Assembly (NCBI RefSeq): GCF_963675165.1
Contig: NC_087381.1
Coordinates: 3,720,001-3,784,000, forward strand
DNA from: Halichondria panicea
Taxonomy: Eukaryota > Porifera > Demospongiae > Suberitida > Halichondriidae
Length of the DNA: 64,000 nt
Direction of reading: 5' to 3'
The notes under the pieces: generated by a model
Seen by the model: the letters and a program-made list of their open reading frames with translations, nothing else
Told to the model about the DNA's origin: nothing
Databases searched by the model: none
In this document: in pieces, positions 12,201 through 23,600 of the stretch
Layout of the letters: every line of letters starts with the position of its first letter
Numbering within the stretch: position 1 is the stretch's first letter
Position numbers and translations under genes: made by a program

Positions 12201-14856
12201 ATTTTTTCAACATAGTAGGCGGTGACTTATTGTGTGTTCGTTGTTATGAGAGTGTGGGTGGTGATGGTGTGCGGGGAGTGCTCCACATGGTGGTCCATTC
12301 GACGACTCATGACGAAGAGGCAGGACCAATCACAGTGTACCTCAAATTTGTTGGGGACCGGCCGAACTACATCAGTAAAACGATGAAAGAAGCTCTAAGC
12401 AAACTTACCTTTGAGGTTCAACTGATTCCTCTGTCTCTGCCTTTCAGGTGAGTACCAAAATTCCAGTTAGTACTAATGTCAATTACATACGTACATTACA
12501 GGCGTATCTACAATTCACTCAAGAACCTCCGATGGTCATGTAGCAAGTCTCTACCTCGTATGACTGCCTTGGGCATAACTAAGTGTGGAGAGAATGGTAA
12601 GTGCATTTCTTGCATGTCCTGTCCTGTGCATAACATATTTCCCCACAGCTCCACACATCAGCAAGCTCTTGCCTAAAAACGTAGCAAGGGTGGCCACTGC
12701 TCTTTGGAAAAGAAACCCACAAGCCAGTAAAGGGCAGAGTCAAAATCTGAACAGCTATCAGCGTCATGCCATTGAGCTGGCATGCAGTCACCCGTTCGTC
12801 ATGATTCAAGGACCTCCTGGTGAGTTATGTTCTCTTTTCCACTCCTCTATTGACATGTAACCCCACAGGCACTGGGAAGAGTGTGACTGGAGCACACATA
12901 GCATATGCTTTGGCTATGAAACTGGTAAAGGAGGTCGGAAAGGTTAGAAGGAAGGATGGCGAACGTACCTGTGTGATGTACTGCGGCCCCTCCCAGCAAT
13001 CAGTCAATGTTGTACTCGGTAAACTAAAATAATATCTACACCTGCATGCACCTTACTATACTAATGCTCCCCTGCACAAATACAAATTAATACACTTTTA
13101 CAGCGTCCCCCCAATTTAATTCTAGTCATTAATTTATTTGGGTATGCAATGTGTCTGCAGACATTCTCATCTCGTCTAAAGAAGTGCAAGACTCAGATCT
13201 AAAGATTGTGCGAGTGTACAGCAATGCCATTGAAAGGAATGATTTCCAGGGTCCAAATTACAATCAACTAATATTCCGTCCACTGAAAGATGACGGAAAG
13301 TGCGAGGAAAAATTCAAGAAATTTTCTTTACATGTCTTGATAAGGCAACAAAATCCACTCATTTTGGAGTATGATAAGGAGTTTAAGCAACTGAAAGAAG
13401 GTAACAAAATACCAAGCTCCCGAAAGAGATCCGAATACCGAAAAATGGTTATGGAAGCCTCCATTGCTGTACTGCAAGACGATGTTGATATCGTGCTGTG
13501 CACCTGCAACGAAGCTGGTAGTGGGCGAATCAACCGCAGCATAAATCCACAGTATTGCATCATAGACGAGTGTGCCATGGCAACAGAGCCGGAGTGCATG
13601 GTGGCTATTAAAAGAGCAGAGAGTGTTGTGCTGATTGGTGACGACAAACAGTTACAGCCCGTGCTCCTGAACAAGGACGCCAAAAGAATGGGGATGGGAA
13701 CCTCATTATTTGAGAGGTATTGCAAGGCTGGTGCACAACCTCACATGCTCAAGACACAGTACAGAATGGTAATTTTATTCTACATAATTTGTATGTAACT
13801 TTATTGTTGTACATACATGCACAGCACGAGGTCCTTTGCAAATTTCCGTCAAGGGAGTTCTACAATAGTGAGCTTCAAACAGATCCGTCTGTGGCAGTGA
13901 AGTATTCTCCCATCCTGGGACGTCTGGCCAATTTCTGGCCTAGTGGCAAGAACACTCCAATGATGCTGTGCAATGTGGTAGGGACAGAGGGAGAGAATCA
14001 CACCGGACATAGGGGGTCCGCCAAGGTCGGCCTTGAGTCCAAGAGGAACAGTGAGGAAGCCAAGACAATTGTGAGTAATAGTCGGATATGCCGTCATTTT
14101 TCATATGAACGTCATTCTCTGGTTCTGTTCTTACACGTGTAGCTATAATTATGTAAACGTGTTCAACGTTATGGTACTCATTGCAATCAGCTTAAACAAT
14201 GCATGACTATAATGTACTAAGGTGCTGTTTTTCACATGGGATTGGCCTTTTACGGTCCCATTTTAGGCTGAAACAGCTCAAAAGCTCATCTCTGAGTTTG
14301 GTGTGAAGGCACAGGAGATAGCAGCTATCACTCCTTACTCTGCTCAGAAGGAAGAGATAAAGAAGTACCTCGAAAGAGAGAACGTTAAGGGTGTGACCGT
14401 CAAGACCATCACAGACAGTCAAGGTAACATAAATACAACGGTACAAGTCGTAACGGTAATCTAAATAATACACACACTGGTTTTGATAATTATTATTTTT
14501 AATAACTATGCAGGTAGTGAGTTTGGGATAGTGCTACTGTCGACAGTTCGTTCACAAGAGTTGTGTAACTTGCGCACAGCCAGTGGGGAACGTAGGAAGA
14601 CTGACTTTGGATGGAGGAGGGAGAAACTCGGCTTCATCACGGACAGACACCAGATTTGCGTGGGCATTACTCGTTGTCAGTATGGTCTGGTCATTGTAGG
14701 TAAGTAAAGGGTGACACCATTGTCTGGTATATGATTGAGTGTTGTATTTTTGTAGGGAACAAAGAACTACTGAGCCATGACCCCACTTGGGAGAAGCTAA
14801 TAAATCATTTTGAGATCGAAGGCTGTGTGGTAGAGGAGAGGGAAATGGAATTATAG
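6239..14856 (+). CDS. HELZ2: HELZ2-like zinc-finger, double helicase and RNB exoribonuclease
   Basis: Joined exons: 6239-6533, 6592-6929, 6982-7148, 7203-8097, 8292-8717, 8777-8855, 8970-12447, 12502-12596, 12649-12819, 12869-13018, 13161-13768, 13825-14070, 14267-14423, 14514-14699, 14756-14856. All phases agree, giving 2463 residues; human HELZ2 is of similar size. Order of domains: Cys/His-rich zinc-finger region; UPF1-type helicase 1 (Walker A GPFGTGKT, motif II DEGAQ, motif VI ITRSRS); an RNase II/RNB domain with the four-Asp motif DPEGSTDHDD and YTRFTSPIRRYADLV; then helicase 2 (GPPGTGKS, DECAM, GDDKQLQP, QYRM, ITRCQYGLVIVG). RNB enzymes degrade RNA 3' to 5'; vertebrate HELZ2 is an interferon-induced nuclease and nuclear-receptor coactivator (established knowledge). 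An in-frame TGA directly precedes ATG 6239, which supports that start unless an upstream exon is spliced in. In helicase 2 motif VI the second Arg of the usual TRAR is replaced (TRCQ). Confidence 0.9.
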
Positions 14857-15692
14857 TGTTTTATATCACTTTTCGTTATCTATTTTATACATGTATTACA
14901 GTGTAAAAAATATCTGCATTTATGATTTTATCTACCTAAAAGTTAGTTTGAAGTTTTATTATTATCTTTATGTCTGCAAAGCCATGCAAGTCAATAATAA
15001 TGTTTAAGGTTACTTCTCATAGCGCATGCATGCAGTCAGCCATTGATGCAGCACTTCTGTGAGTGTCACTGCATGGGATGTGTGCATAATTAGGGTGTCA
15101 CGGCGGTGGATGTGACTGTAGTACCTGAACGCCACCACCATCCATCCCCAAGGACATAAAGACCTCCTGTATAGCGACATGGTATAAATATTATACATGT
15201 AGCTAGGTGTGCATCAGAAATCTCATTAATTCAAGTTCCACAACATCAGGTAAGATGAGTACCTGGAAATTAATTCCCCTGGGGCTTCTCCACCATAATA
15301 ATTATAATAGGTAAGCGGGTAATTTTCATTTTTTTTCGCAGAATTCACCAAGCCGCGCCAAAAATTTCAGTCAGCTAAAAAAAATACTACTAGCCTCAAT
15401 AATTATTACACGCAAAACATAGCTAGCCGATCGCTCACTATAATTATATATTATGGTAGCACATGAACTCTCCTGAACTTATTTACGCAGAACATACATT
15501 ACTATATAAGACAGATAAAAAAATTCTACGGGTTAGGTTAAAATCAGTACGCACTAAATAGTTACCAGTTATTGGCTTACTGCATGCATCTGTTGCATCA
15601 ACCATCGGAAGCCTGCAGTGCATGTACATAATTAATATAGGAGTACATAAAGTTGAATGGGTTTCAACATAATTATGTAAACAAGTTTTGAA
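14857..15692. other. Short intergenic region
   Basis: It lies between the end of the HELZ2-like gene and the 3' side of the SAR1-like gene, so transcription converges here. No coding exon was recognised. The final exon of the SAR1-like gene would be expected here or just upstream, but I could not identify it. Confidence 0.5.
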
Positions 15693-15912
15693 TACTGTAT
15701 AGTGGGTAATTTTAGCCGTCTGAGTAAAATTTGTTGTTTTGTTGGTCAAGCGACCTCGCCGAAAATTTCCCTCACGAAAACCTAGGTGTGGTTTACTGGA
15801 ACGCATGCAATACAGTTCACGTAATGCAGCAAATGAATAGTTTACTCACGATAATCATGTAGTCAAGTTTTTTAGGTTAAGGTAACACATTTTGAAATTA
15901 CCCGCTATATAC
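15693..15912. mobile_element. Palindromic MITE, family B, copy 1
   Basis: The left end TACTGTATAGTGGGTAATTT and the right end AAATTACCCGCTATATAC are imperfect inverted repeats. The interior block CCTAGGTGTGGTTTACTGGA has a close match in the element at 47783-47955. It has no coding capacity. It abuts the last recognisable exon of the SAR1-like gene and may have disturbed its 3' end. Confidence 0.65.
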
Positions 15913-15936
15913 AATTACTTTTATGAATGCAATCAC

Positions 15937-17639
15937 CTTCTCCATATCCTATCCTTTTAACTGCTGAGCACATAAAAACTTTAACCCGTCCAACTTCTTT
16001 TGCAGTCTCTATATCCAATTTCTGTACGTAGATTAATCACTATTAAGCAAGCATAATTATGCTATAAGTTTAACCTGGTCAAGAGGTATTCCGAGGGCAG
16101 TATTAAGTTCTTCTTCAGACACTGCTCTAGGTAGATCAATTTTGTTACCCAACACTAAGACAGGGAAGTTTGTGTCTGCAAGTATATTCTGTATAGATTA
16201 TACAGATAAATCGATATGAGTGTACAGAAATATAGTGCAATATGTCAGTATGCCATCAGCTAATAAACATTCTGAGCAAACCGATACCATGCATTTTCAA
16301 TTCATGGCAATAAGCGTGCGTAGAGGGATACAGACTCCTGAAAAAAGCAACGTTGACTTGTGATGTGATCTACTGACATCAACTTACATGCAACTCTTTC
16401 TTAGCTTCCTCCAGCCTCTCCTTGTCTGCAGCATCCACCATAAATACCGCTGCATCCACAACAGCACAGTAATCTTGCAAAAAAAGTCTCGGTCTTCTAT
16501 TGCAGCCTCCTTGACACAGCAATCTTATGCGCACTCCATCTATTTTTATTTCTTCCATTGCTGTAATAATTAATGCAGGCCAACAATAAAATAATTAACT
16601 GTAAGTATTATTATGACTCTCTCACGAGCTGGATCATGGCTCATCATGGCATCCGGACAAGTTAGAATATGAAACGAAACTCTCTTTCCAGAGTTGTCCA
16701 ATCCAAGAAGAATAACCGTTTTCGGCTTGCTCCATAATCCTGGAGTCAAAACAGAGTGTAATAATTACATGACTATATGTAAATGCACATGCATGCACAG
16801 TCATGACGTTTCAGGTGCTGCTGTCTCATACACATCCAATCTCACGTACTTTAGAATCTAACGTTTTCATTCCAGCTATAAATATTCATGTGTGTGTTGT
16901 CAGTGCATGCAAGGGGAGTAGTCTGGTATAGGAAGTTGCCTCATCAAACCCTTTTCTTGCGTTGGGATAAATGAGGTTCATTTGTAACGTAGCTATTATG
17001 TTCGTTATAAGGCCACTCCATGTGATTCTGGTTTCTGGTCATGCAGGAAGTGTCACTAATTGCATGTGGGCGGGAGGCTTTTGTCATTATTGTATTGTTT
17101 CACCCTATGAATTTGCCAATTAACTCATTAACACACTATATTTTGTGCCATACGTACTATTGTGCGCATGCATAATTATAGTAGAAATAATGAGAGAATT
17201 CAAGAAAAGTAAATAATTATGATGCACGCGGTATAAATTATAGCCCAGAAACCAGAGTGTCACTTGGAATGGCCTATAATTACAGCACTCAAAAATTTAT
17301 CTATAATTATGGGCAAAATATTAAGTGTGCGGTCATCAAGGCAGTAATTGCACGTCGTTAATGACGACGTGCAATTACTGATATGCGATTATAATCACTG
17401 TACGAATCACAGTGAATAATAGGACAACATGCGATTATAGAAAGCCAGCCGGTATAGTACCGTAAATTAACTTGTAACCATCATTTCCACCAACGCTAGC
17501 CTTACTAGATAACTCTTGCTAGGTTTGTACCTCCCGCAATCAGCTGTTATAGTATTAGCAGGCGAAACCGCGAAAGTGGAATAGACAACACACCTAGATA
17601 TTCCATCATGTAGGTGATCCAATCAACAATGAATGACAT
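15937..17639 (-). CDS. SAR1 paralog with degenerate GTPase motifs (3' end unresolved)
   Basis: Exons on the minus strand: 17639-17594, 16739-16626, 16560-16388, 16188-16075, 16021-15937; phases are consistent. Starts MSFIVDWITYMMEYLG, like the SAR1 N-terminal amphipathic helix, followed by GLWSKPKTVILLGLDNSGKR. The P-loop Thr/Ser after Lys is Arg (GKR for GKT). The switch II motif DLGGH is CQGGC, and the switch I Thr region is not conserved. The guanine-specificity motif NKID and the C-terminal VKVFMCSAVKR are kept. Introns sit at the same places as in the intact SAR1 next door, so this is a tandem duplicate. The expected last exon (FRWLAQYL-like) was not found; without splicing the frame would run to a stop at 15905-15907 inside a MITE. 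It could be an expressed pseudo-GTPase or a decaying copy. Open frames across all five exons favour function under altered constraint. Confidence 0.8.
17011..17274. mobile_element. Short inverted-repeat element in SAR1-like intron 1
   Basis: The ends are about 28-bp imperfect inverted repeats: the left starts GGCCACTCCATGTGATTCTG and the right ends CACTTGGAATGGCC. The sequence around it is AT-rich (TATAA/TATAAT on both sides), compatible with a short target duplication. The interior is non-coding. Confidence 0.6.
17327..17439 (+). repeat. Two-hairpin short element, copy 1
   Basis: About 113 bp, with a 17-bp perfect stem CAGTAATTGCACGTCGT / ACGACGTGCAATTACTG around a 5-nt loop (17342-17380). 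A second stem TCACTGT / ACAGTGA has a 7-nt loop (about 17396-17416). A near-identical copy lies at 31575-31684 in the opposite orientation. It is non-coding; a structured MITE or a mobile non-coding element are both possible. Confidence 0.8.
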
Positions 17640-18344
17640 CTCGAGATCACTCAGCACTACAACAGTGAGGTCTTGGAATTAGTGACTGTCCCTCAATCAG
17701 TTCACTCTAAATGTACACACATGTATCATCCTATACCACATGACATACTAGCATCACTTGTAATTACCTGCATGGCTTATTAATTTTTGCTGGCACAGCA
17801 CAATGATGATGTGTCAAATATGACAAGCTGTTGCAAACCAAACCTGGCCATGATCGACATTGTTGAGCGATTCCAGCTACCAACTATGTATGAACCAAAA
17901 TCAAGTTGCAAATCATTTTTCGTTTACGATGACATTGTGCACTATCAAGCTTATAACCCATACTATGGTACTGTAGTTGTGTAAGTACAGTGCTGCCATA
18001 ATTTAAGCGCTATCGGCTGTGATCAATATTTCCTAGAACTTATATACAAAAAAGGTGTTTGCGATACCAAAGGCAGTTTACATTATTATTACACACATGC
18101 TGGTAGCGGAATGAATGGGGGGAAGCCACTCACATGCAAAAGTTACACTAAAAAGGAGCTTGAGTTAGTTGCAACCCTACTTAGATCTTTACCAAATTAA
18201 TGTACAGTGAACAACACAACGGAATAAATAACAATTATGCTCACACGAAACACATCAGTTCCAAAAAATATTGAGCAATACAACTGCAATTTGTATGTAG
18301 CCATGCCTAAATTATGGTGGGACAATACAATAAAAACATTAGTC
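17640..18344. other. Spacer between the two SAR1 paralogs
   Basis: It holds the presumed promoter of the SAR1-like copy and the 3' flank of SAR1. I see no exon. The open frame at 17787-17984 has no recognisable family. Confidence 0.5.
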
Positions 18345-20091
18345 CTACAAGTATTGAGCCAGCCAGCGGAAACCTGTACAGGGCAAGAGAAAGTGTGTGA
18401 GCTAGCGCTATTAAAAAATAGCTGTACATTAGAAAGAAAAAACACATGTGCATTTCCTGAAATATAAACGATAGCTTAATGTGGAAGAAAAATTCAACTA
18501 TACTAATTAATGCTGACAATTATAATCATGATGCAATGTAATGCATCATGTATTTGTCTCCATAGTTACTGACCTTCTCCATAGCCCTGTCTTTTGAGTA
18601 CTGAACACATAAACACCTCCACAGGTCTTCTCTGAAGGTCTTGCCGTGACACTGTTCCCTACAACAAGGAAAGGTATTGCAGACTGGTAAAATTAAGAAT
18701 TTAAGACTGTCTACATACAGCATAAATCATTATTAATAGCAGCTATAACAAAATTCACGTAATCTCTCGAGTCACACATTATTGGGGTTCACACAAGCAT
18801 ACCTGTACATGTATGTATGCATTACTGCATGTACTTCAATGGTACATACCTTTCCAGTTGTCTGTCCAACCAATCCAAAGACTTGTTTTAGATCATCTTC
18901 AGAGATAGCTCCTGGTCTATCAATCTTGTTGCCTAGTACCAGCACAGGCGACTCAGCAACTTGATCATCTGACAGTATGCTCTACAAGGAGGTAATAATT
19001 ACCTAACTCTAACCCTAACCCTAACCTAACTAAACTATTGTTGTTACATATCGTACAAGTATACAGCATGCATGCTTATCTAGGTTTGGCGATGGTGGCT
19101 GGTGTACATGCATGTGCATATGATCTGAGTTCTTATGATAGGAAACTCGAGCAAACCATATACTAGTACAAAGGGTAGCTATAGGTACTGCCTAGAGAGT
19201 TACACGTAGACAATGAATTTATTACAATACACTCATAAACTTACATCTAATTCTTCTTTGGACTCTAAAAATCTGTCTCTATCAAAAGCATCAATGATGT
19301 ACACAATTGCATCGACAGCTGGAAAGTAGTCTTTCCATACTCGTCTGGCAGTCATGTGACCACCTAGGTCAACGGTGGTGAAACTAATGCCTCCTATAGA
19401 TAGTTCCTCTTTTGCTGTAGGGACACAAAATGCTCAATAACTGTAAGCAGATAGGAAGGAAAACATTCCAATAGTGATATAAAGACTTGGAAGTGCACAG
19501 TATAAACCAGATATGCCCACACAGTAATTTCCACTCCTGACTTACATGTTAGGAATGTTGTACAATGACAATAAAGAGTGCACTTCTAAGGAAACATGTT
19601 GGTCCCTTACTTGCATACAGTGTAGGGTTGTGTTGGCCCATTCTATCATCTCTGAGCATGTGGAGTAGTGTTGTCTTGCCAGCATTGTCCAGACCAAGAA
19701 ACACAAGCTTACCACTCTTTTTCCACAATCCTACAATGTACACATGATGTATAATAAATAATTATCACACAAAATAACTATAATTATTTGCATTAATCAA
19801 TATTGCATGGTGCTAATTATAATTATGTGCGTAAACATTAACATTATGTGTACATGACAATAATACGTATAATTATAGACATGAATTTAATGGGGTGGAG
19901 CTTATCATTTCGGAATCTAGGTGGGGCTAGGGAAGCACTACAAGACATTAAATAGAGCTACTGTCACATCATCATTGCCTCTGCAACATCTACACACTAG
20001 ACATCTACACACATTATACATACTGACACACTCCTCTGTCCTCACCAAGGTATTGGAGTGCACCAGAGAACCAGTCCCACAGAAACGACAT
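18345..20091 (-). CDS. SAR1: Small GTPase SAR1 (COPII coat assembly)
   Basis: Exons: 20091-20046, 19730-19611, 19414-19245, 18981-18850, 18658-18574, 18373-18345; phases join exactly to 193 residues, the usual SAR1 length. SAR1 is the Arf-family GTPase that, when GTP-bound, inserts its N-terminal helix in the ER membrane and recruits SEC23-SEC24 (established knowledge). Visible motifs: N-terminal [17 protein letters not shown]-loop GLDNAGKT, switch I NPT, DLGGH, guanine motif NKID, and the SAR1 ending FRWLAQYL. The penultimate exon would hit a stop three residues on if unspliced, so the small last exon decides the C-terminus. A probable non-coding 5' exon with donor GTGAGTG lies near 20280-20340. 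The gene is divergent from SEC24. Confidence 0.93.
19003..19031. repeat. Short interstitial telomere-like (CCCTAA) tract
   Basis: CTAACTCTAACCCTAACCCT continues into CTAACCTAAC within a SAR1 intron. It contains two perfect CCCTAA units plus degenerate ones. It is too short to be a telomere and is probably a chance or repair-derived interstitial tract. Confidence 0.5.
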
Positions 20092-20631
20092 TGTGAAAAC
20101 AGGAAATCTGCACAGGGATGTACAGCTTAATAATAACCTAACTATGGGTTGGAGTAAAGTGGTGAGACAATAACAATAACAATTATTGGCTGAGCTACAT
20201 GTAGACTCTATCTCAACAAAGTTAGTTGTTATCTCTAGCCTAGAGATAGCAATCTAGTAAAATAGACCCTATTCACTCACCTTTTATTTTATAATTGTAA
20301 CAGCTCGTTCAACTTGCAACTCTTTCTTCACACAGAAGCGTTGTTTTGAACACACAATATTGACAACCATGTGGGTTGTGACGTCACTTGGCAGACGTTG
20401 TGAATTCATGTGACTATCATGAGAATTATAAAACTGCCATTGTTGATTTTTCTCTGCTCACATGACTATCACATGGACCCAGCCGGCCCCACATGTTCTG
20501 TGGTGGAACAGAGGTCCTGTGCATGTAGTAAATGCAACCCTTTATGGCATTCTAGAACTGAGCTAGCATCATCATTGCAAGGTAAGAACATGTAAATTTA
20601 TTTTGTTACGTGTGATGTTTGATTTATGCAG
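20092..20631. promoter_or_regulatory. Divergent SAR1/SEC24 promoter region with palindromic CRE
   Basis: This 540-bp segment separates the start codons of SAR1 (-) and SEC24 (+). It contains the perfect CRE palindrome TGACGTCA at 20379-20386. A probable SAR1 5' exon lies to its left (donor GTGAGTG, minus strand, near 20275-20281) and a SEC24 5' exon to its right (donor at 20582, acceptor ending 20631). CRE-type sites are bound by CREB/ATF and CREB3-family bZIP factors, the latter known to induce COPII genes in animals. Shared use of the site here is inference. Confidence 0.6.
20379..20386. promoter_or_regulatory. CRE palindrome TGACGTCA
   Basis: Perfect 8-bp CREB/ATF consensus in the context TTGTGACGTCACTTGG, lying between the two divergent COPII genes. 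Binding is not shown by sequence alone. Confidence 0.5.
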
Positions 20632-23600
20632 ATGTCGAAGAGAACATATCCATCTCAGCCAAACTATGCTCAACCCTCATTGGCCCCTGGTCAAGGCTCT
20701 CAAATGACACCAGGATATGGCCATCAGCCCCATACAGATAGTCGACCAGTGAATACTGGTTCAGTTGGTGGAGTCATGACTGGAATGCAGCAAATGACAG
20801 TTCGGCCACCAGGTATAATAAATATATACCGCTATAAATATACGACATTTGGACATTTAAATTACTTCGCAACGTTTGTTGAAAACTTGTTCAGCTAAAT
20901 TTCGTCTGTTGATACAGTGTGAATTTAGAGATGTGTAATAATCAATGTCACCTTGTTCTTCGATATTAATTTTGTTAGTGTTTCCTTAAAGGAAGATCGA
21001 TTGACCAACGATACTATTACGTGAGGGAACGCTCTTAGTGTATTTGCTTTTTAAGTGTGGTTGGCCTGCTCGTCCCAGAGCTATATACATTTAAACGTAA
21101 TGCAGGAAACCTTCAGTAAAAGAAGTGAGGTCCTGTGTTAGCAATGCTTGGTGAAAACTCAGTCTCGTTCGTACAGTACAGTGTGAAAATGGTTCTTTAT
21201 TGAGAGTTTAGTAGATGTGTATTTATCAATGAAATTTGGTTGTGGCCTCAATAGCTCAATGCCACCTGGTTGTTTTCATTGAGTGCTTTGACCTCCCCAG
21301 GAACTGCCCCAGTGTCACAAGTACAGTATCCTTTACCTCATGCTCCCTCAGGCAATTTTTCTACACCCGGACAGCCTGTTGGCAACTATCCGATAAACAG
21401 TAGGCCCCCTGCCCCTGGACAACCTGTAGTTACTGCACCCACATACCAAGGGCCTACACCTCAGATGAATGCAACCAATCCAGCTATATCTCAACCCCCT
21501 CCTAAACCTGGTCAACCATACCATCCAACAACTAATACGAGACAACCACTTGTGCAAGGACCACCACCGACGGGAATGCAACCACTTACTGGAACTGGAA
21601 TACCTCCTACTGGACCGAGACAACCATCGAATATGATGAGAGGACCATCACCTGGTGCAGGAATATCATCATCTGGAAGAATGAGTACACCTTCAACTGG
21701 AATGGGACAACCTATTTCTCAACCTATCTCAGTAGGGACTGCATCTCACATGGGATCTCGGACTTCATCGACTGTGACTGGAATTCCTACTGGAATGGGA
21801 TTACCTACAGGCAACAATACAGGAGCACCTTCGTTTGTTAGCATGGCAACGCCACTTTCTGCAATGACTGCAATGAGACCTCCACCACCCACTGGAATCG
21901 CATCACTTTCCGAAATGAGGCCACCACCGGGACCACCCCCTACTGGAATGAGACAACCTATGGGACTGCCTATGGGACATCCACCTACTGGAATGGGACA
22001 ACCTATGGGACCACCGCCTACTAGAATGGGACAACCTATGGGACCACCCCCTACTGGAATGGGACCGCCTATGGGACCACCCCCTACTGGAATGGGACAA
22101 CCTATGGGACCACCACCCACTGGAATGGGACCGCCTATGGGACCACCCCCTACTGGAATGGGACAACCTATGGGACCACCACCCACTGGAATGGGACCGC
22201 CTATGGGACCACCACCCACTGGAATGGGACCGCCTATGGGACCACCCCCTACTGGAATGGGACAACCTATGGGACCACCACCCACTGGAATGGGACCGCC
22301 TATGGGACCACCCCCTACTGGAATGGGACAACCTATGGGACCACCCCCTACTGGAATGGGACAACCTATGGGACCACCCCCTACTGGAATGAGACAACCT
22401 ATGGGACCACCACCCACTGGAATGGGACCGCCTGTAGGTACTGGGCCCCCAATGGCTGGTCAACTAGCTGGTCCTCCGGGCTACCCTCCCCCTCCTGAAC
22501 AAGCTGACATGATGTCTGGGGCACACCTGGGTCTGAGATCTGGAATTCGACCACAGCCGGGAATGGCCGCCAGCCCTGGTGCACCTGGACCTACAACTGC
22601 TGCCCTGGTGAGTGAGCACAATAGCCATACAAAATATGCCTACACGTACATGTCGAGATTACATCACCCACACTTGGATTGGTCAGTGTGCAAATTCCAA
22701 GCCCATGACAGATACAGGAAGTCACGTTACTTTCCGCATATCTCTGATGTACAGTATGCCTATGTTTGATACTCTCTCTCTATTATATACTCTTGATAAA
22801 AGTAATCTGTATGCACGCTGCTGCAGAGGAAGCAGAAACAAGATGGGCACAAAGTCTCTTCTTAGATTAGTTCCTAACCACACCCAGATACAAACAATGC
22901 CAGGCCTACTTTTCAGTTTAGAAAAATTAGCCTGGGAAGAAGGCTTAAACCTACATTTATTTTCTCTCCTCGGCACAACTGTAGCTTCAAACTAAAACAC
23001 ATTTCTTGTGTAAGACTCGACCTTCAACTTGATCTTCCACTTTCATGTTTGTAAGCTAGTATAACTGGCTGTATGAATTTTGCAAATGCCGTATTACAAA
23101 CGATGTTTTGCTCTATACAGAATGACCCAAACCTTCAGCCTGTGAACATCATTGAGACTAGAGACATCCTTCCTGCCACTCCAATCACAGCACCCCCTAC
23201 GGTGCTGCCAGGCAACCTGTCTCGGTATATCCCCAAGGAGAATGTGTTCTGCTCCACAATGAGTGCAGTGCCTGCTACCAGTAGTATGCTCAACAAGCTC
23301 AAACTGCCTCTGGCCATTCACATCCACCCGTTCAAAGACATGCCCAACAACGTGAGTACAGTTTGCACTTATTTTTATTCATTTTAACTTACAGTTAAAA
23401 TGTCTGCCTTTGCTTGTTGTTTCTCTAACACAAATTTAGTGTCAAATTTCCCACTAGCACTTATTAAATTGGCAGACTTCCTCTTTTCCCCTGAAATATA
23501 TTTTGTCCAGAATTACATTGTACATGTACAGTGTGCTTGTAGTACATTGTAGTTAGTCAGCATGCACATACATGTAGTCTTAGTATACAGTAATGATCTG

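Noticed and set aside
17787-17984. 65-codon frame between the SAR1 paralogs
   Set aside because: No homology, no splice context, and a length expected by chance.
19003-19031. Telomere or chromosome end
   Set aside because: Only two perfect CCCTAA units inside a SAR1 intron, with genes on both sides.
21746-22463. Two long minus-strand open frames opposite the SEC24 repeat
   Set aside because: They are artefacts of a 33-bp repeat that keeps every frame open; the plus frame joins SEC24 exons in phase.
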